Shown: in pieces, positions 1 through 9,628 of the stretch | How positions within the stretch are numbered: position 1 is the first letter of the stretch | Layout of the letters: each line of letters opens with the position of its first letter | Source: Thiotrichales bacterium | GTDB taxonomy: Bacteria; Pseudomonadota; Gammaproteobacteria; Beggiatoales; Beggiatoaceae | DNA: 41,400 nt | NCBI GenBank assembly: GCA_016744475.1 | Contig: JADGEH010000037.1 | Location: 1-41,400, forward strand | Direction of reading: 5' to 3' | Translations under genes and position numbers: made by a program | Notes under the pieces: model-generated | Told to the model about the DNA's origin: nothing | Databases searched by the model: none | Seen by the model: the letters and a program-made list of their open reading frames with translations, nothing else

Positions 1-70
1 ACCATAAAAATTTTCAGTGACATATCTGGATAACCTCTATGAGGACGATATGGTTGACTACTTATTCAAC

Positions 71-490
71 ATCTACAAGCGCCAGAGTTGAGATTTCCTA
101 CCCTCTTTCTGCCTTGCTGTGCTTGCCGTTATAGAACATACCTACACCATAGGTTTCGTTGCCTGCTTTTTCTGAAAAACTGCCATTGACTGCGGCTACC
201 CAGACGCTGTTTTTAGCCAATAAGGGAGCAAGGCTCAAAAGATTGAATTCAACGAAGTCAAAGGCTTGGCGATAGCAACGTGAATAAGTTTTTTCACTCA
301 AGTCACTGTAACGCGATAAGTTTCTGTATGTTGCCTTGCCTCTCAAACACATCAACATCTCAAAAAGCATCCACATGAATTTCATTTGTGGCTTGGACAA
401 GTTGGACATTTTGGTCAAGAGTGTTTTTAACATAGGAGGAAAGCTTCTTGCTGGGATTGGGGGTGGCTTGGTCACTCCATTCTCTCCCAA
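71..490 (-). pseudogene. decayed IS4-like transposase, N-terminal part
   Basis: The minus-strand frame from the ATG at 490 encodes about 130 residues resembling the N-terminal half of IS4-type DDE transposases: a helical DNA-binding region, then VWVAAVNGSF, TYGVGMFYNGKHSKAERG. Transposases of this type usually have a catalytic Asp in the 'DGSF/DASF' position, and here it is Asn. A TAG at about 99-101 stands where Leu is expected, and the same frame continues beyond it as EISTLALVDVE before a second stop near 70. The catalytic core and C-terminus are missing, at least to the window edge. It is a remnant, not an active element. The IS4-type assignment is from motif memory; the exact IS group is not determined. 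No terminal inverted repeat was identified. Confidence 0.75.
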
Positions 491-1045
491 AAAGAAGTGC
501 TCTTCCTCCTATATTAGATTTTCATTAATTACTGAAACTGTCCGAACCATTGATATTAATAGTTCATACTTTGAATCCAACCTCCCAATATCAACGGAGC
601 CTAATAAGTATTCAATAATACACTTTAAAAACAGTAACTTACATGTAAACTTATGTGGGAAAACTTTAAAGCACTTATGGTCAACTACTTACAAATGCGG
701 GAGGACATACCTGCTCTTCTGTCAGTGCACAATACCGCTATAACGTTGTCATAATATGTTACAATTCGCAGCTTTTCATTAGAGGTGTGATGCTGGATAG
801 GTGTCATCATAAAATCTGGGAACACAGCCCAAAACTTACGTCTTAGAAGCTAGTGGGTACACCGTCATAAGCGAAGGCAAAACCAGGCGTATTTAGTGTG
901 AAAAATGAGCGTGTATATGAAATACATGAGGATTTTTTGCGCTGGAAGCTACGCTGCTATGCCAAATAGATTTGTCCAACAGCTCCTTAGTGAGTCATGA
1001 GCAGCCTGCCAAACATATCAGCTTCTATCTTAAGAGAAACTTAAC
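491..1045. other. non-coding stretch before the TonB receptor
   Basis: No convincing gene is seen in these about 555 bases. A plus-strand frame that enters from the transposase remnant is antisense to it and has no family resemblance. The last 250 bases form a long leader for the receptor gene. Near its end (about 993-1010) is AGTCATGAGCAGCCTGCC, which partly resembles the B12 box at the 3' end of cobalamin riboswitches. The rest of the riboswitch core, including the usual GCCCCGCAAC segment, was not found, so no riboswitch is called. A purine-rich AAGAGA about 10 bases before the ATG may serve as ribosome-binding site. Confidence 0.5.
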
Positions 1046-3199
1046 ATGGTTAATACGATTACTGCTCGAATAGCCTACTGTTTTTGCTGGTTGCAATGTG
1101 TATGTTTAGCCATTGGCTTTCCTATGACAGGTTGGAGCGCAACAACATCAGAACCAATAGATGCTGAGACGATACAACGCTTACTGCAACTTAAACTTGA
1201 AGATTTGATTGAGATAGATATTGTTTCTGTCGCCTCAGGCAAGGCTGAGCCGATCAATATGGCTCCTGCTGTGGCTAGCGTGATCACCGCACAAGATATT
1301 GAAGCAATGGGGGCCACGAATTTAGACGAGGTGTTAAATACCATTCCTGGTGTGCGTGTTGTGCGTGGACGTACTTTTGATAATTCGACTTATGTCATCC
1401 GTGGTGTGGCGCCCACGGGGTTGCAACTCAGCAATGAAGTATTGTTTATGATAAATGGCGTACCTTTTCGACGCTTGCTCAATGGTTCTTATGCGGGCGC
1501 ACGCAAAGGTATTCCTTTACAGGCCGTGCAACGCATTGAAGTCATTCGTGGCCCTGGTTCAGCCCTATACGGTGCGGATGCTTTAGCTGGTGTGGTGAAC
1601 ATTATAACCAAAACAGCGCAAGACATTGATGGTGTAGAAATCCGTGGGCGCATGGGTAGTTTTGATACTTATCAAACAAGTTTGCTGTATGGCGATGCAG
1701 GCTTACCAGTGAAAATCGCTTTTTCCCTGCAATATGAAAGCACGGATGGCTATGATGCGCTGATTACAGAAGACTTCCAGAGCACTTTTGACCGCAGGTT
1801 CGACACTCATGCTTCGTATGCCCCAGGCCAGATAAATAATGCTTACAAAATGTTCAACAGCCACCTCGATCTCGCTGACCAGCAATGGAGAATGCATCTA
1901 AGCTATCTTGGGTTGCGAGATATAGGTACAGGCGCAGGCGTGAGCGGTGCCCTTGATCCAGTAGGTCATATTGAATGGGATAATTGGCGTTTAGATTTAG
2001 ATTGGACATCGCCGACGCTGTCTGAAGACTGGCAATTGAAGAGTCGGCTCAATCTTGAGTACAGTGACATCTTTTATTGGAATGTATATACCTTACCGCC
2101 TGGAGCTTTAGGGGGCGCATTACCTAAAGGCAGCATGTTTCAGGCAAACTTTGAAGAACATGCGATCCGCTTTGCGCTAGAAGGCAGCTACACAGGATTC
2201 AGACAACATACACTGCGAGCAGGCATCGGCTATATCTATGCTGATATTTTCAAAACAACCAGCAAAGGATTGGGTTTGGGTGTAGATGGTCATGGCAATC
2301 CCATCGATCCTAATGGCCCTATGGTCGATATTACTGACACCCCTTTTGAGTCTATGCCTGAAACACTGCGTAATAACCGCTACATTTTTATGCAAGATAC
2401 CTGGCAATGGGCAGAACAATGGCAGCTGACCCTGGGAATGCGTTATGACTACTACGATGATTTTGGCAGCACGGCCAACCCTCGTGCTGCATTAGTCTGG
2501 CAAACCACGCCAACATTGACGAGTAAATTGCTGTATGGCAGTGCTTTTCGCGCACCATCTCACAATGAAATGCACATTCAAAATAATTTAACGCTGATTG
2601 GCAATCCTGACTTGAAACCTGAACAAATCGATACCTGGGAATTAGCCTTTAACTGGCAAGCACGCAAAAATCTTCTAATGGCTTTCAACGTCTATCGTTA
2701 CCGTTTGACTGAGCGTATTGTCCAAGTGCCTGTGGTTCCTAGCTCGCCTGTACTACAAGTGCGCAACCAAGAAACTTGGAATGGAAAAGGTTTTGAATTT
2801 GAAAGCCGCTGGAAAGCCAACCAACAAACGAGCATATTGTTCAACTATGCGTATACCAATACCCAACAAGGCGATGCCGATGTGGGTCGTTATCCACAGC
2901 ATCAAGCCTATTTGCGTTATGACCAAATCTTATACCCGAACTGGTCTCTTAACACTCAACTTAACTGGGTGGCTAATCGCAAACGGTCGCCAGGAGACAA
3001 TCGCCCAGCAGTGGATGATGTTCATACGCTTGATGTTGTTCTGCGTTACAAAAACAGCATAGAACCACGCTGGAATATTGCGGTTGGGGTGCGAAACTTG
3101 TTTGACGAAGAAGACATTTATCCCTCAGATCGCGTTTTGCCTAATGATTTACCACAAGCAGAACGGAACTATTTTTTAGAAGTGCGACGACAGTTTTAA
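1046..3199 (+). CDS. TonB-dependent outer-membrane receptor
   Basis: 717 residues, the usual length for this family. A signal peptide covers about residues 1-32 (hydrophobic CFCWLQCVCLAIGFPM, then WSA). The plug domain follows at about 60-190: VASVITAQDIEAMGATNLDE, PGVRVVRG, the typical VQRIEVIRGPGSALYGADA and GVVNIITK. The rest is beta-barrel sequence, ending in the C-terminal aromatic QF needed for outer-membrane insertion. It would import a scarce ligand (siderophore, heme, cobalamin or other) using energy from TonB. No ligand-specific motif could be read, and no TonB, ExbB or permease gene lies beside it. A long leader precedes it. The gene stands alone and converges with the arylsulfotransferase-family gene. 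Confidence 0.93.
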   Translation: MVNTITARIAYCFCWLQCVCLAIGFPMTGWSATTSEPIDAETIQRLLQLKLEDLIEIDIVSVASGKAEPINMAPAVASVITAQDIEAMGATNLDEVLNTIPGVRVVRGRTFDNSTYVIRGVAPTGLQLSNEVLFMINGVPFRRLLNGSYAGARKGIPLQAVQRIEVIRGPGSALYGADALAGVVNIITKTAQDIDGVEIRGRMGSFDTYQTSLLYGDAGLPVKIAFSLQYESTDGYDALITEDFQSTFDRRFDTHASYAPGQINNAYKMFNSHLDLADQQWRMHLSYLGLRDIGTGAGVSGALDPVGHIEWDNWRLDLDWTSPTLSEDWQLKSRLNLEYSDIFYWNVYTLPPGALGGALPKGSMFQANFEEHAIRFALEGSYTGFRQHTLRAGIGYIYADIFKTTSKGLGLGVDGHGNPIDPNGPMVDITDTPFESMPETLRNNRYIFMQDTWQWAEQWQLTLGMRYDYYDDFGSTANPRAALVWQTTPTLTSKLLYGSAFRAPSHNEMHIQNNLTLIGNPDLKPEQIDTWELAFNWQARKNLLMAFNVYRYRLTERIVQVPVVPSSPVLQVRNQETWNGKGFEFESRWKANQQTSILFNYAYTNTQQGDADVGRYPQHQAYLRYDQILYPNWSLNTQLNWVANRKRSPGDNRPAVDDVHTLDVVLRYKNSIEPRWNIAVGVRNLFDEEDIYPSDRVLPNDLPQAERNYFLEVRRQF

Positions 3200-3272
3200 T
3201 CAAGTTCTAAAGAATGGAGTAAAAAAGAAACGACAAGTCTTGTCATCGACTCTTCAAACTCTTTTCTTAAAT

Positions 3273-3305
3273 CAAAAAAACTTTCCAGGTTTTGAGAACC
3301 AGGAA
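3273..3305 (-). terminator. Rho-independent terminator of the arylsulfotransferase-family gene
   Basis: On the minus strand a 9-base-pair stem (TTCCTGGTT / AACCTGGAA, one mismatch) is followed directly by a run of seven T. It lies about 50 bases after the stop of the minus-strand gene. Confidence 0.75.
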
Positions 3306-3353
3306 GATTGACATAACATCACCACTTTTTAGAGCAGTATCCCTCTTTGTCTT

Positions 3354-5054
3354 TTACTGCCCCAGGTGTTTAATCCTTTTCGTGCCGAACAAACTCCAGC
3401 CTAAGCCCAAGTCATTTTTCGGGGCGCTTAAAGTCAATTCCCAGACCACTTGCGCAGGGGTGTCATGCGTGTATTCGCGCACTCTTGTCCAAGCATTGCT
3501 CAAACTGATATTCGTCCACTCTTGCTGAGCTAGACTGGCTGAATCTAACAAGAAACCATAGCCTGCCAAAATATTGCCCGTATCAGGCAAAACTTGCGTG
3601 CTACCCATCGAATAACTCACCACAGCAGGATCACCGGGAATCTCTGAAGACCAGATTTTTTTAATCGTGCGGGCTGACTCATCCAGCGCATATTCCATCA
3701 CGCGGCTACTGTTTTGCGCAGGCGGCACGGGCGGGTTAAACGGGCGGGTTTTGATGTTGGCGTTATCAAACACCAACAAAGTGCTTTGAGGCGTTATCAT
3801 CGGCGCATGTTGAAACCAAAACCAATCGTCCTCGTCACCCTGCATCGTCATCAATTTCGCCTGTAAACCAGGCTTCCAGCCGGAAGGATCGCCAGCCAGC
3901 CATAACAATTCGCCGGATGTTTTATCAATTTTCCCCACCGTATTTTGGAAGCAAAAATTAACCAGCACATTGCCGTCGTCCAGCGGCATGATGCCGTTGG
4001 CATGAGTCCAGTCCAGCGCAGAAAAGCCGCGCATCGTCCAGTAACCGTTAAACAAGCCATAACCAACGCGGTACACGTCCAGATGTTCAAAAGCATTCCA
4101 GCGCCACACCACCGTGCCATTGCGATCAAATTCCAACACCACATCGCCCATGACGGTTTGATCTTGGCGTGGTGCGTCAGCGTTGAGCGAGCTGGTGTAA
4201 TAATCTTTAATATTGCGCTGTTCGCTGCTTAACACCAAGAAATGACCATTCGGCAATTCATCAATATCATGATGCAAAGTCAACGCATCCACAGGGGCAG
4301 CTCCGTCTACTGCGCCTTGCAAACGATGCTGGGCATACCATTGATGCTGAATATTGCCCAACCAATCTATTTCGACCACACGAGAATCATGCGTCAAATA
4401 CAGCAGATGTCCATTGCGCAATAACTCAAAATCACTAATGCGGGCATCGCCTGCGTAATACCACACCACATTGCCCGCCGTATCCACCACCGTCAGCAGA
4501 CCAAAATTTTGGTTAAACGCTTGAACCTTTTCAGCCCCCCAAGCTTTCCTCACCTTTTTTGCCGCAATGCGACGGCGTGGATTGAAGATAGTCATGCCTG
4601 ATTCCATCGGCGCGTTGGCGAAGCGCTTCACGTCAATCAAAGGAAAAGCTTCGGCTTCAGAGGGCAATGCTGGGGCTGCAAATTCAAGGTGTTGAGGCGC
4701 GTTCAGCGTCATCCCCTGCGCATTGCGAATGCTGACGCGAATGCGGTGTTGTGTCCCCGCATGAAAACCCAAAACCACTAAGCCCTGTTCGGGAGAATGA
4801 GCCTCATCATAATCCTGCACATTAAAGATTTGATCGGGCGATTGAGCGTTTAAAATCTCGATACGAGTGTGTACGGCTTGATTCGCCTTAAAGCGCAACA
4901 CCGCCGCTAAGGGCGCAGCGGGATTAGGATTGGCTTCCAGGCTGGGCGGTGTGACAAATTGCAGCGGGAGAGTTGTCGCAGCAGCAAAGAGGGGCATGGA
5001 CAGCAAGCTCAACAGCAGCACAGCCACTAAAGAAGGCTTCATGAGGTTCATCAT
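3354..5054 (-). CDS. exported arylsulfotransferase-family protein
   Basis: 566 residues from the chosen start. ATG at 5054 is preferred because AGGA lies five bases upstream; ATGs at 5060 and 5051 are alternatives. The N-terminus is a clear signal peptide (VAVLLLSLLSMPLFAAA), so it acts in the periplasm. From about residue 185 it has the repeated beta-propeller pattern of arylsulfotransferases, e.g. TAGNVVWYYAGD, LLRNGHLLYL, HHDIDELPNGHFLVL (His261/262), DWTHANGI (His351) and FWFQHAP (His416), matching the three active-site His regions of E. coli-type AssT. The fourth, normally an Arg in an SSRHQ-like motif, reads NFCFQ here, so Arg appears to be replaced by Cys368. AssT transfers sulfate between phenolic compounds. 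With this change the activity is uncertain. No dsbL/dsbI-type partners are nearby. Confidence 0.8.
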   Translation of the reverse strand: MMNLMKPSLVAVLLLSLLSMPLFAAATTLPLQFVTPPSLEANPNPAAPLAAVLRFKANQAVHTRIEILNAQSPDQIFNVQDYDEAHSPEQGLVVLGFHAGTQHRIRVSIRNAQGMTLNAPQHLEFAAPALPSEAEAFPLIDVKRFANAPMESGMTIFNPRRRIAAKKVRKAWGAEKVQAFNQNFGLLTVVDTAGNVVWYYAGDARISDFELLRNGHLLYLTHDSRVVEIDWLGNIQHQWYAQHRLQGAVDGAAPVDALTLHHDIDELPNGHFLVLSSEQRNIKDYYTSSLNADAPRQDQTVMGDVVLEFDRNGTVVWRWNAFEHLDVYRVGYGLFNGYWTMRGFSALDWTHANGIMPLDDGNVLVNFCFQNTVGKIDKTSGELLWLAGDPSGWKPGLQAKLMTMQGDEDDWFWFQHAPMITPQSTLLVFDNANIKTRPFNPPVPPAQNSSRVMEYALDESARTIKKIWSSEIPGDPAVVSYSMGSTQVLPDTGNILAGYGFLLDSASLAQQEWTNISLSNAWTRVREYTHDTPAQVVWELTLSAPKNDLGLGWSLFGTKRIKHLGQ

Positions 5055-5261
5055 ATTCATCCTATTAAACGTTGTTTTGAAATGTGTTTTACGCACAAAG
5101 TGCAGTGCGGAGGAGAGAGTACAAGTTATATTCTTGCAAAACAAAGAGAAATTTAAACATGTCGATACTCCCTTCCCCGTCAAGCTCCAAGCAGCATTTC
5201 TTCATAAAAAAACTCATCATACTTCATACTGCATAGATCGCTATGCGAGGAAAACAAGCAT

Positions 5262-5290
5262 AAAAAAACCGCCTAATGGGCGGTTTTTTT
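5262..5290 (-). terminator. bidirectional terminator after the V4R gene
   Basis: AACCGCC / GGCGGTT stem flanked by seven A on one side and seven T on the other, so it can act in both directions. It lies about 75 bases after the stop of the minus-strand V4R gene and most likely serves it. Confidence 0.8.
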
Positions 5291-5362
5291 ATTGGGTCAA
5301 TGTGATGCACTTGATCAGCGAAATATTTGAACATTCATCTCATCTTTAAATCTCAGAAGAGC

Positions 5363-6022
5363 CTAAATAACCCGCAGTTGTTGAAGAACTTTTTCGGGGG
5401 ACACTTCATCTTCAATAAGATGCGTCAAACGGCTAATGCGCTGAGCACCGCTGATTAAAAATTCACATTGTGGTGCTGCATTACGTCGCGCACAGGCTGT
5501 TTCGACACAGCCCAAATCTTGTCCACCTGAAATTTTTTCAAAAAAACCGCGCAACATGCCTGCAATCATGGCATCGACACGATCATCCACATGATTTAAC
5601 GCATCAGCAAATAAGCTGTGTGTCATGGTGACGCGGACGATACCGAAAGAGGCATCTTGCAAATGAATTTTTGCATCTCCCCAGCCATGCATAGAAAAAT
5701 AAGCTTCTAAGGTGCGCACGTATTCAACAGCAGGCAAAGCGCCTAAGTTTTTTTGCGAGACTAATTGAATTTCTTTAAGCAGGGATTCAAACATGTGTTG
5801 TCCCCACAAGTAACCACAATTTTCTAAAATCAGCTTCCAAGCTTCGCCAGCTTCATAATTTAACGCTTCGTAAATGCCTCGAATAATGTCAGAGGATAAA
5901 TAAATGACGCGCACGCCTGCACTGTTGATGACGGTGCCTTCACGCATATCAAAATGATGATGGGCTTCACTGAATAAGCGGGTGAATATTTCTGCATCAA
6001 GCGGAGGCGCTGAGTGGTTCAT
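5363..6022 (-). CDS. V4R (4-vinyl reductase) domain protein
   Basis: 219 residues, soluble. The C-terminal half matches the V4R pattern, a small-molecule-binding fold found in XylR-type regulators, BchJ and many stand-alone proteins. It has an alpha/beta start (FGIVRVTMTHSLFADAL), then GMLRGFFEKISG, then a Cys-rich end with Cys172, Cys177 and Cys186 (GCVETACARR..QCEFLI). The Cys set could bind a metal. The N-terminal half (FDMREGTVINSAGVRVIYLS) is not assigned. No DNA-binding or catalytic domain is attached. It is downstream of secA but behind a terminator, so it likely has its own promoter. The Shine-Dalgarno region is poor (ACCCCC before ATG). Function unknown. Confidence 0.72.
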   Translation of the reverse strand: MNHSAPPLDAEIFTRLFSEAHHHFDMREGTVINSAGVRVIYLSSDIIRGIYEALNYEAGEAWKLILENCGYLWGQHMFESLLKEIQLVSQKNLGALPAVEYVRTLEAYFSMHGWGDAKIHLQDASFGIVRVTMTHSLFADALNHVDDRVDAMIAGMLRGFFEKISGGQDLGCVETACARRNAAPQCEFLISGAQRISRLTHLIEDEVSPEKVLQQLRVI

Positions 6023-6128
6023 GGGGGTCTACTCGTAATGGCTAGATATGCCAGTATATTAGCGGTTAAACGTTCATTTTTAGAATCTTACCGTGCAGAG
6101 AGTGATGTGTCTCTCCGTCTTAACTTCT

Positions 6129-6181
6129 AAAAACAGGAACAGTGTTGGCGACATGTGTAAAAGCGACCCTCACTGTTCCTG
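6129..6181 (-). terminator. long-stem terminator after secA
   Basis: An 11-base-pair perfect stem (CAGGAACAGTG / CACTGTTCCTG) with a 26-base loop, followed on the minus strand by TTTTTAG. It starts 35 bases after the secA stop. The long loop is unusual, but position and T-run fit termination. Confidence 0.65.
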
Positions 6182-6216
6182 CCAGCCCTATATCTGCGCT
6201 ATCAGCAAGACTGGGC

Positions 6217-9021
6217 TTAGTCTAAACGTCCATGACAATGCTTGTACTTTTTACCTGAACCGCAAGGACAGGGTTCATTGCGTCCCACTTTGGGGGTTTC
6301 GCGTACAAAAGGCTGATGCGAGGTATCCGTTTCACTCGGAGCTTGCGCAGCGTTACCTGCCGCACGCTGATGTGCTAATGCAATAGCTGCCGCTGCTGCT
6401 TCAGGCGATAAATCTTGCATCGCACTGGCTTCACCATGCTCGTAGTTCATGGGCATGGCTTCACGTTGTTTCGCTTGTAGAGCCATTAAGTCGGCTTGAA
6501 CTTGAGCTTGATCGGAGGCTTTAACCAGTTCTTGTGTGGCTGTGCGAATTACGGTTTGTTTAAAGCCATCGACCAATTGTTTAAACATCTCAAAAGCTTC
6601 ACGTTTGTATTCTTGCTTAGGATTTTTCTGAGCATAACTGCGCAGATAAATACTTTGACGCAAGTAATCCATAGCGGCTAAATGCTCTTTCCAATCATGA
6701 TCTAAAGTTTGCAGCATCATGGCTTTTTCAAAATTACGTACATTAGTAATACCTAACACTTCAGCGCGTTTGTTATACGTGTTGATTAAGGTGTCTTCAA
6801 TTTTTTCACGCAATGAGGCTTCATGTAGGTTTTCATCTTCATCTAACCAAGCTTGAATCGATTGTTTTTCTAAAAACTCTTCATCTAAAGCTTGTTCTAA
6901 GCCGGTGATATCCCACATTTCATCGGGAGTTCTTGGCGGAATATATTGATCGATAAGAATATTAAGGCTGTCGTGACGAATGTTTTGTAATACGTCGTCA
7001 ACGGCTTCTGCATCCATTAATTCATTGCGCTGTTGATAGATCACTTTGCGCTGATCATTGGCTACATCATCATATTCTAGTAATTGTTTACGCATATCAA
7101 AGTTGCGCCCTTCTACTTTGCGTTGTGCGTTTTCAATAGCTTTTGAAACCCAAGGATGTTCAATGGCTTCACCCCGTTCCATACCTAGTTTTTGCATCAT
7201 AGCGGACACGCGCTCGGAGGCAAAAATGCGCATTAAGGGGTCTTCTAAGGACAGATAAAAACGACTTGAACCCGCATCACCTTGTCGTCCAGCACGCCCG
7301 CGCAATTGGTTGTCTACGCGACGAGATTCATGACGTTCGGTACCAATTACATGTAAACCGCCAGCCGTCAATACTTGCTTGTGGCGAATCTCCCAATCTT
7401 TGCGCATGGCGGCAATCGCCACTTCTTCAGCGTCAGGTTGACTGGCTATTTCTGCATCAATATTGCCGCCTAATACGATGTCAGTGCCTCGCCCTGCCAT
7501 GTTAGTGGCTATCGTCACAGCACCGGAACGTCCTGCTTGTGCGATAATTTGCGCTTCTTGCTCGTGAAATTTTGCGTTTAAGACTTGGTGTACGATATTG
7601 TTGTCATTCAACAATTGAGACAATGTTTCAGAATTTTCAATGGACACGGTGCCCACCAATACAGGCTGCCCACGTTCTTGGCAATCTTTAATATCTTCAA
7701 GAATGGCTTCGTATTTTTCTTGAGTGCTAAGATAAATCAGATCACCACGATCATCGCGCACCATGTTTTGATGGGTCGGAATGACCATGACTTCTAGGCT
7801 GTAGATTTGTTGAAATTCAAAGGCTTCCGTGTCGGCTGTTCCGGTCATCCCAGAGAGTTTTTCATATAAGCGGAAATAATTTTGGAAGGTAATAGAGGCC
7901 AGGGTTTGATTTTCTTGTTGAATATTCGCGCCTTCTTTGGCTTCAACAGCCTGGTGTAAGCCATCTGACCAGCGTCGTCCTGGCATGGTGCGTCCAGTAA
8001 ATTCATCCACAATCACGACGTTATCATTTTGCACGATATAATCAACATTGCGTTCAAACAACACATGTGCTCGTAGTGCCGCTGTCACATGGTGCATCAG
8101 CATAATATTCTGGCTGTCATAAAGGCTTTCACCTTCTTGTAACAATCCCTCTTTAACCATCATTTCTTCAACGTGCTGATGGCCTTCCTCACTGAGATAC
8201 ACTTGTTTGGATTTTTCATCCACCGCGTAATCACCCGGTAAATCATAATCATCTTCTTTTTCGGGCATCCGCTCTTGGGCTTTTAGATGGGGAATCATTT
8301 CATTGATGCGTCGATATAGATCAGAGCTATCTTCCGCAGGGCCTGAAATAATCAGCGGAGTACGCGCCTCATCAATAAGGATGGAATCGACTTCATCAAC
8401 AATGGCGTAAAACAGTGGACGCTGTACACGATCCGTGGCTTGAAACGCCATATTGTCGCGTAGGTAATCGAATCCAAATTCGTTATTGGTGCCATAAGTA
8501 ATATCGGCTGCATAGGCTGCACGGCGCTGTTCTGGCGATAAGTCAGCTACGATCACTCCTGTCGATAAACCTAAAAACTCGTAGATTTGCCCCATCCAAG
8601 CGGAATCACGTTTGGCCAAATAATCATTAACGGTCACCACATGTACGCCTTTACTCGGCAACGCATTAAGATAAGCGGATAGTGTGGCGACTAAGGTTTT
8701 ACCCTCACCTGTGCGCATTTCTGAAATTTTGCCTTCGTTTAAGACCATGCCGCCAATCAGTTGTACATCAAAATGGCGCATATTGAGTACACGTTTACCC
8801 GCTTCGCGGACAGTGGCAAAGGCTTCAGGTAACAAGCTTTCAAGATCGCTACCTGCATTTAAACGTTGTCGAAATTCGCTGGTTTTAGCTTGTAATGCAG
8901 CATCGTCAAGTTGGCTATACTGCGCATCCAGATCATTAATTTGCTGAACGATTTTATTGAGTTTTTTAAGCAATCGCTGATTGCGACTGCCAAAGATTTT
9001 AGTCAGGATATTTTTCATCAT
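6217..9021 (-). CDS. secA: SecA preprotein translocase ATPase
   Basis: 934 residues, normal for proteobacterial SecA. It is the motor that pushes unfolded preproteins through SecYEG at the inner membrane. Visible landmarks: Walker A TGEGKT at about 104-109, Walker [15 protein letters not shown] at about 208-221, the second helicase lobe with [13 protein letters not shown] and [10 protein letters not shown], and the C-terminal zinc-binding SEC-C tail with [14 protein letters not shown], which contacts SecB and lipids. ATG at 9021 and 9018 are adjacent; no strong Shine-Dalgarno is seen. It is transcribed divergently from dciA. No secM-like arrest peptide gene is apparent in the 149-base gap. 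Confidence 0.98.
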   Translation of the reverse strand: MMKNILTKIFGSRNQRLLKKLNKIVQQINDLDAQYSQLDDAALQAKTSEFRQRLNAGSDLESLLPEAFATVREAGKRVLNMRHFDVQLIGGMVLNEGKISEMRTGEGKTLVATLSAYLNALPSKGVHVVTVNDYLAKRDSAWMGQIYEFLGLSTGVIVADLSPEQRRAAYAADITYGTNNEFGFDYLRDNMAFQATDRVQRPLFYAIVDEVDSILIDEARTPLIISGPAEDSSDLYRRINEMIPHLKAQERMPEKEDDYDLPGDYAVDEKSKQVYLSEEGHQHVEEMMVKEGLLQEGESLYDSQNIMLMHHVTAALRAHVLFERNVDYIVQNDNVVIVDEFTGRTMPGRRWSDGLHQAVEAKEGANIQQENQTLASITFQNYFRLYEKLSGMTGTADTEAFEFQQIYSLEVMVIPTHQNMVRDDRGDLIYLSTQEKYEAILEDIKDCQERGQPVLVGTVSIENSETLSQLLNDNNIVHQVLNAKFHEQEAQIIAQAGRSGAVTIATNMAGRGTDIVLGGNIDAEIASQPDAEEVAIAAMRKDWEIRHKQVLTAGGLHVIGTERHESRRVDNQLRGRAGRQGDAGSSRFYLSLEDPLMRIFASERVSAMMQKLGMERGEAIEHPWVSKAIENAQRKVEGRNFDMRKQLLEYDDVANDQRKVIYQQRNELMDAEAVDDVLQNIRHDSLNILIDQYIPPRTPDEMWDITGLEQALDEEFLEKQSIQAWLDEDENLHEASLREKIEDTLINTYNKRAEVLGITNVRNFEKAMMLQTLDHDWKEHLAAMDYLRQSIYLRSYAQKNPKQEYKREAFEMFKQLVDGFKQTVIRTATQELVKASDQAQVQADLMALQAKQREAMPMNYEHGEASAMQDLSPEAAAAAIALAHQRAAGNAAQAPSETDTSHQPFVRETPKVGRNEPCPCGSGKKYKHCHGRLD

Positions 9022-9170
9022 AGGGTGTATGCTGGTGCGTTCGCTAGAAATACGACGAGGGTTTTGGAGAATCTACCAAAAGTGGAAAGTATACTACAGG
9101 CGTTCTGTACTGTTGAGGCGATTTCCGTGAGTACAAGCACTCAGTTTAGAAAAACCTATCAGAGGATACA

Positions 9171-9611
9171 GTGAAAAGCTTTACACAAATATGCAAGCAA
9201 CATTCGGTCAATTTATATGCTTTGTTGCAACATCAAGCCAAACTACAAAATATTACGCATCAGTTTAAGCACTGCCTACCCGATACTTTGGCTGAACACG
9301 TATATATCGCCAATCTGCGACAACGGGTGTTATATCTACATGTGGATAGTTCGGCGTGGGCGAGCCGAGCACGTTTTTTTATTCCGCAATTATTGTCATG
9401 TTGTCAGCAACAACAAGGGCTGAATGAAATACGCAGTATTCAATTAAAAGTAAGAGTACCAGAACATAGCACCGTGACGAGAACCCATAAGCCTGTTTTA
9501 TCTTCAGACAGTGCAGAACTCTTAACTCATCAAGCCGATTTGACACAATATGAACCTTTGCGTCAGGCACTATTAAAATTAGCTCAACATAAAAACATTA
9601 ATATTGAGTAG
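9171..9611 (+). CDS. dciA: DciA-like (DUF721) helicase-loading protein
   Basis: 146 residues with a GTG start at 9171 and a good AGAGGA ribosome-binding site six bases upstream. The first 90 residues have the DUF721 pattern: Leu-rich helix, then LPDTLAEHVYIANLRQRVLYLHVDSSAWASRARFF with the conserved 'V.S..WA..L' segment. DciA is the ancestral bacterial protein that helps load the replicative helicase DnaB where DnaC is absent. The position between secA and lpxC is the usual one in gammaproteobacteria and supports the call. Its stop is only 17 bases from the convergent lpxC stop, and no terminator fits in that gap, so readthrough antisense to lpxC is possible. Confidence 0.82.
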   Translation: MKSFTQICKQHSVNLYALLQHQAKLQNITHQFKHCLPDTLAEHVYIANLRQRVLYLHVDSSAWASRARFFIPQLLSCCQQQQGLNEIRSIQLKVRVPEHSTVTRTHKPVLSSDSAELLTHQADLTQYEPLRQALLKLAQHKNINIE

Positions 9612-9628
9612 AGCGGCTGCTTATAGCT

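Noticed and set aside
8..91. Short plus-strand open stretch entering from the window edge (VTYLDNLYEDDMVDYLFN)
   Set aside because: It overlaps transposase-like sequence on the other strand and is too short to support.
336..743. Plus-strand frame of 135 codons
   Set aside because: It is antisense to the transposase remnant at its start, has no ribosome-binding site and no recognisable protein pattern.
5055..5183. N-terminal extension of the arylsulfotransferase-family protein
   Set aside because: The signal peptide and AGGA site place the start at about 5054; the extension has no homology or ribosome-binding site.
9064..9095. Promoter for dciA (TTGGAG and TATACT)
   Set aside because: The boxes are 20 bases apart, too far for a normal sigma-70 promoter.
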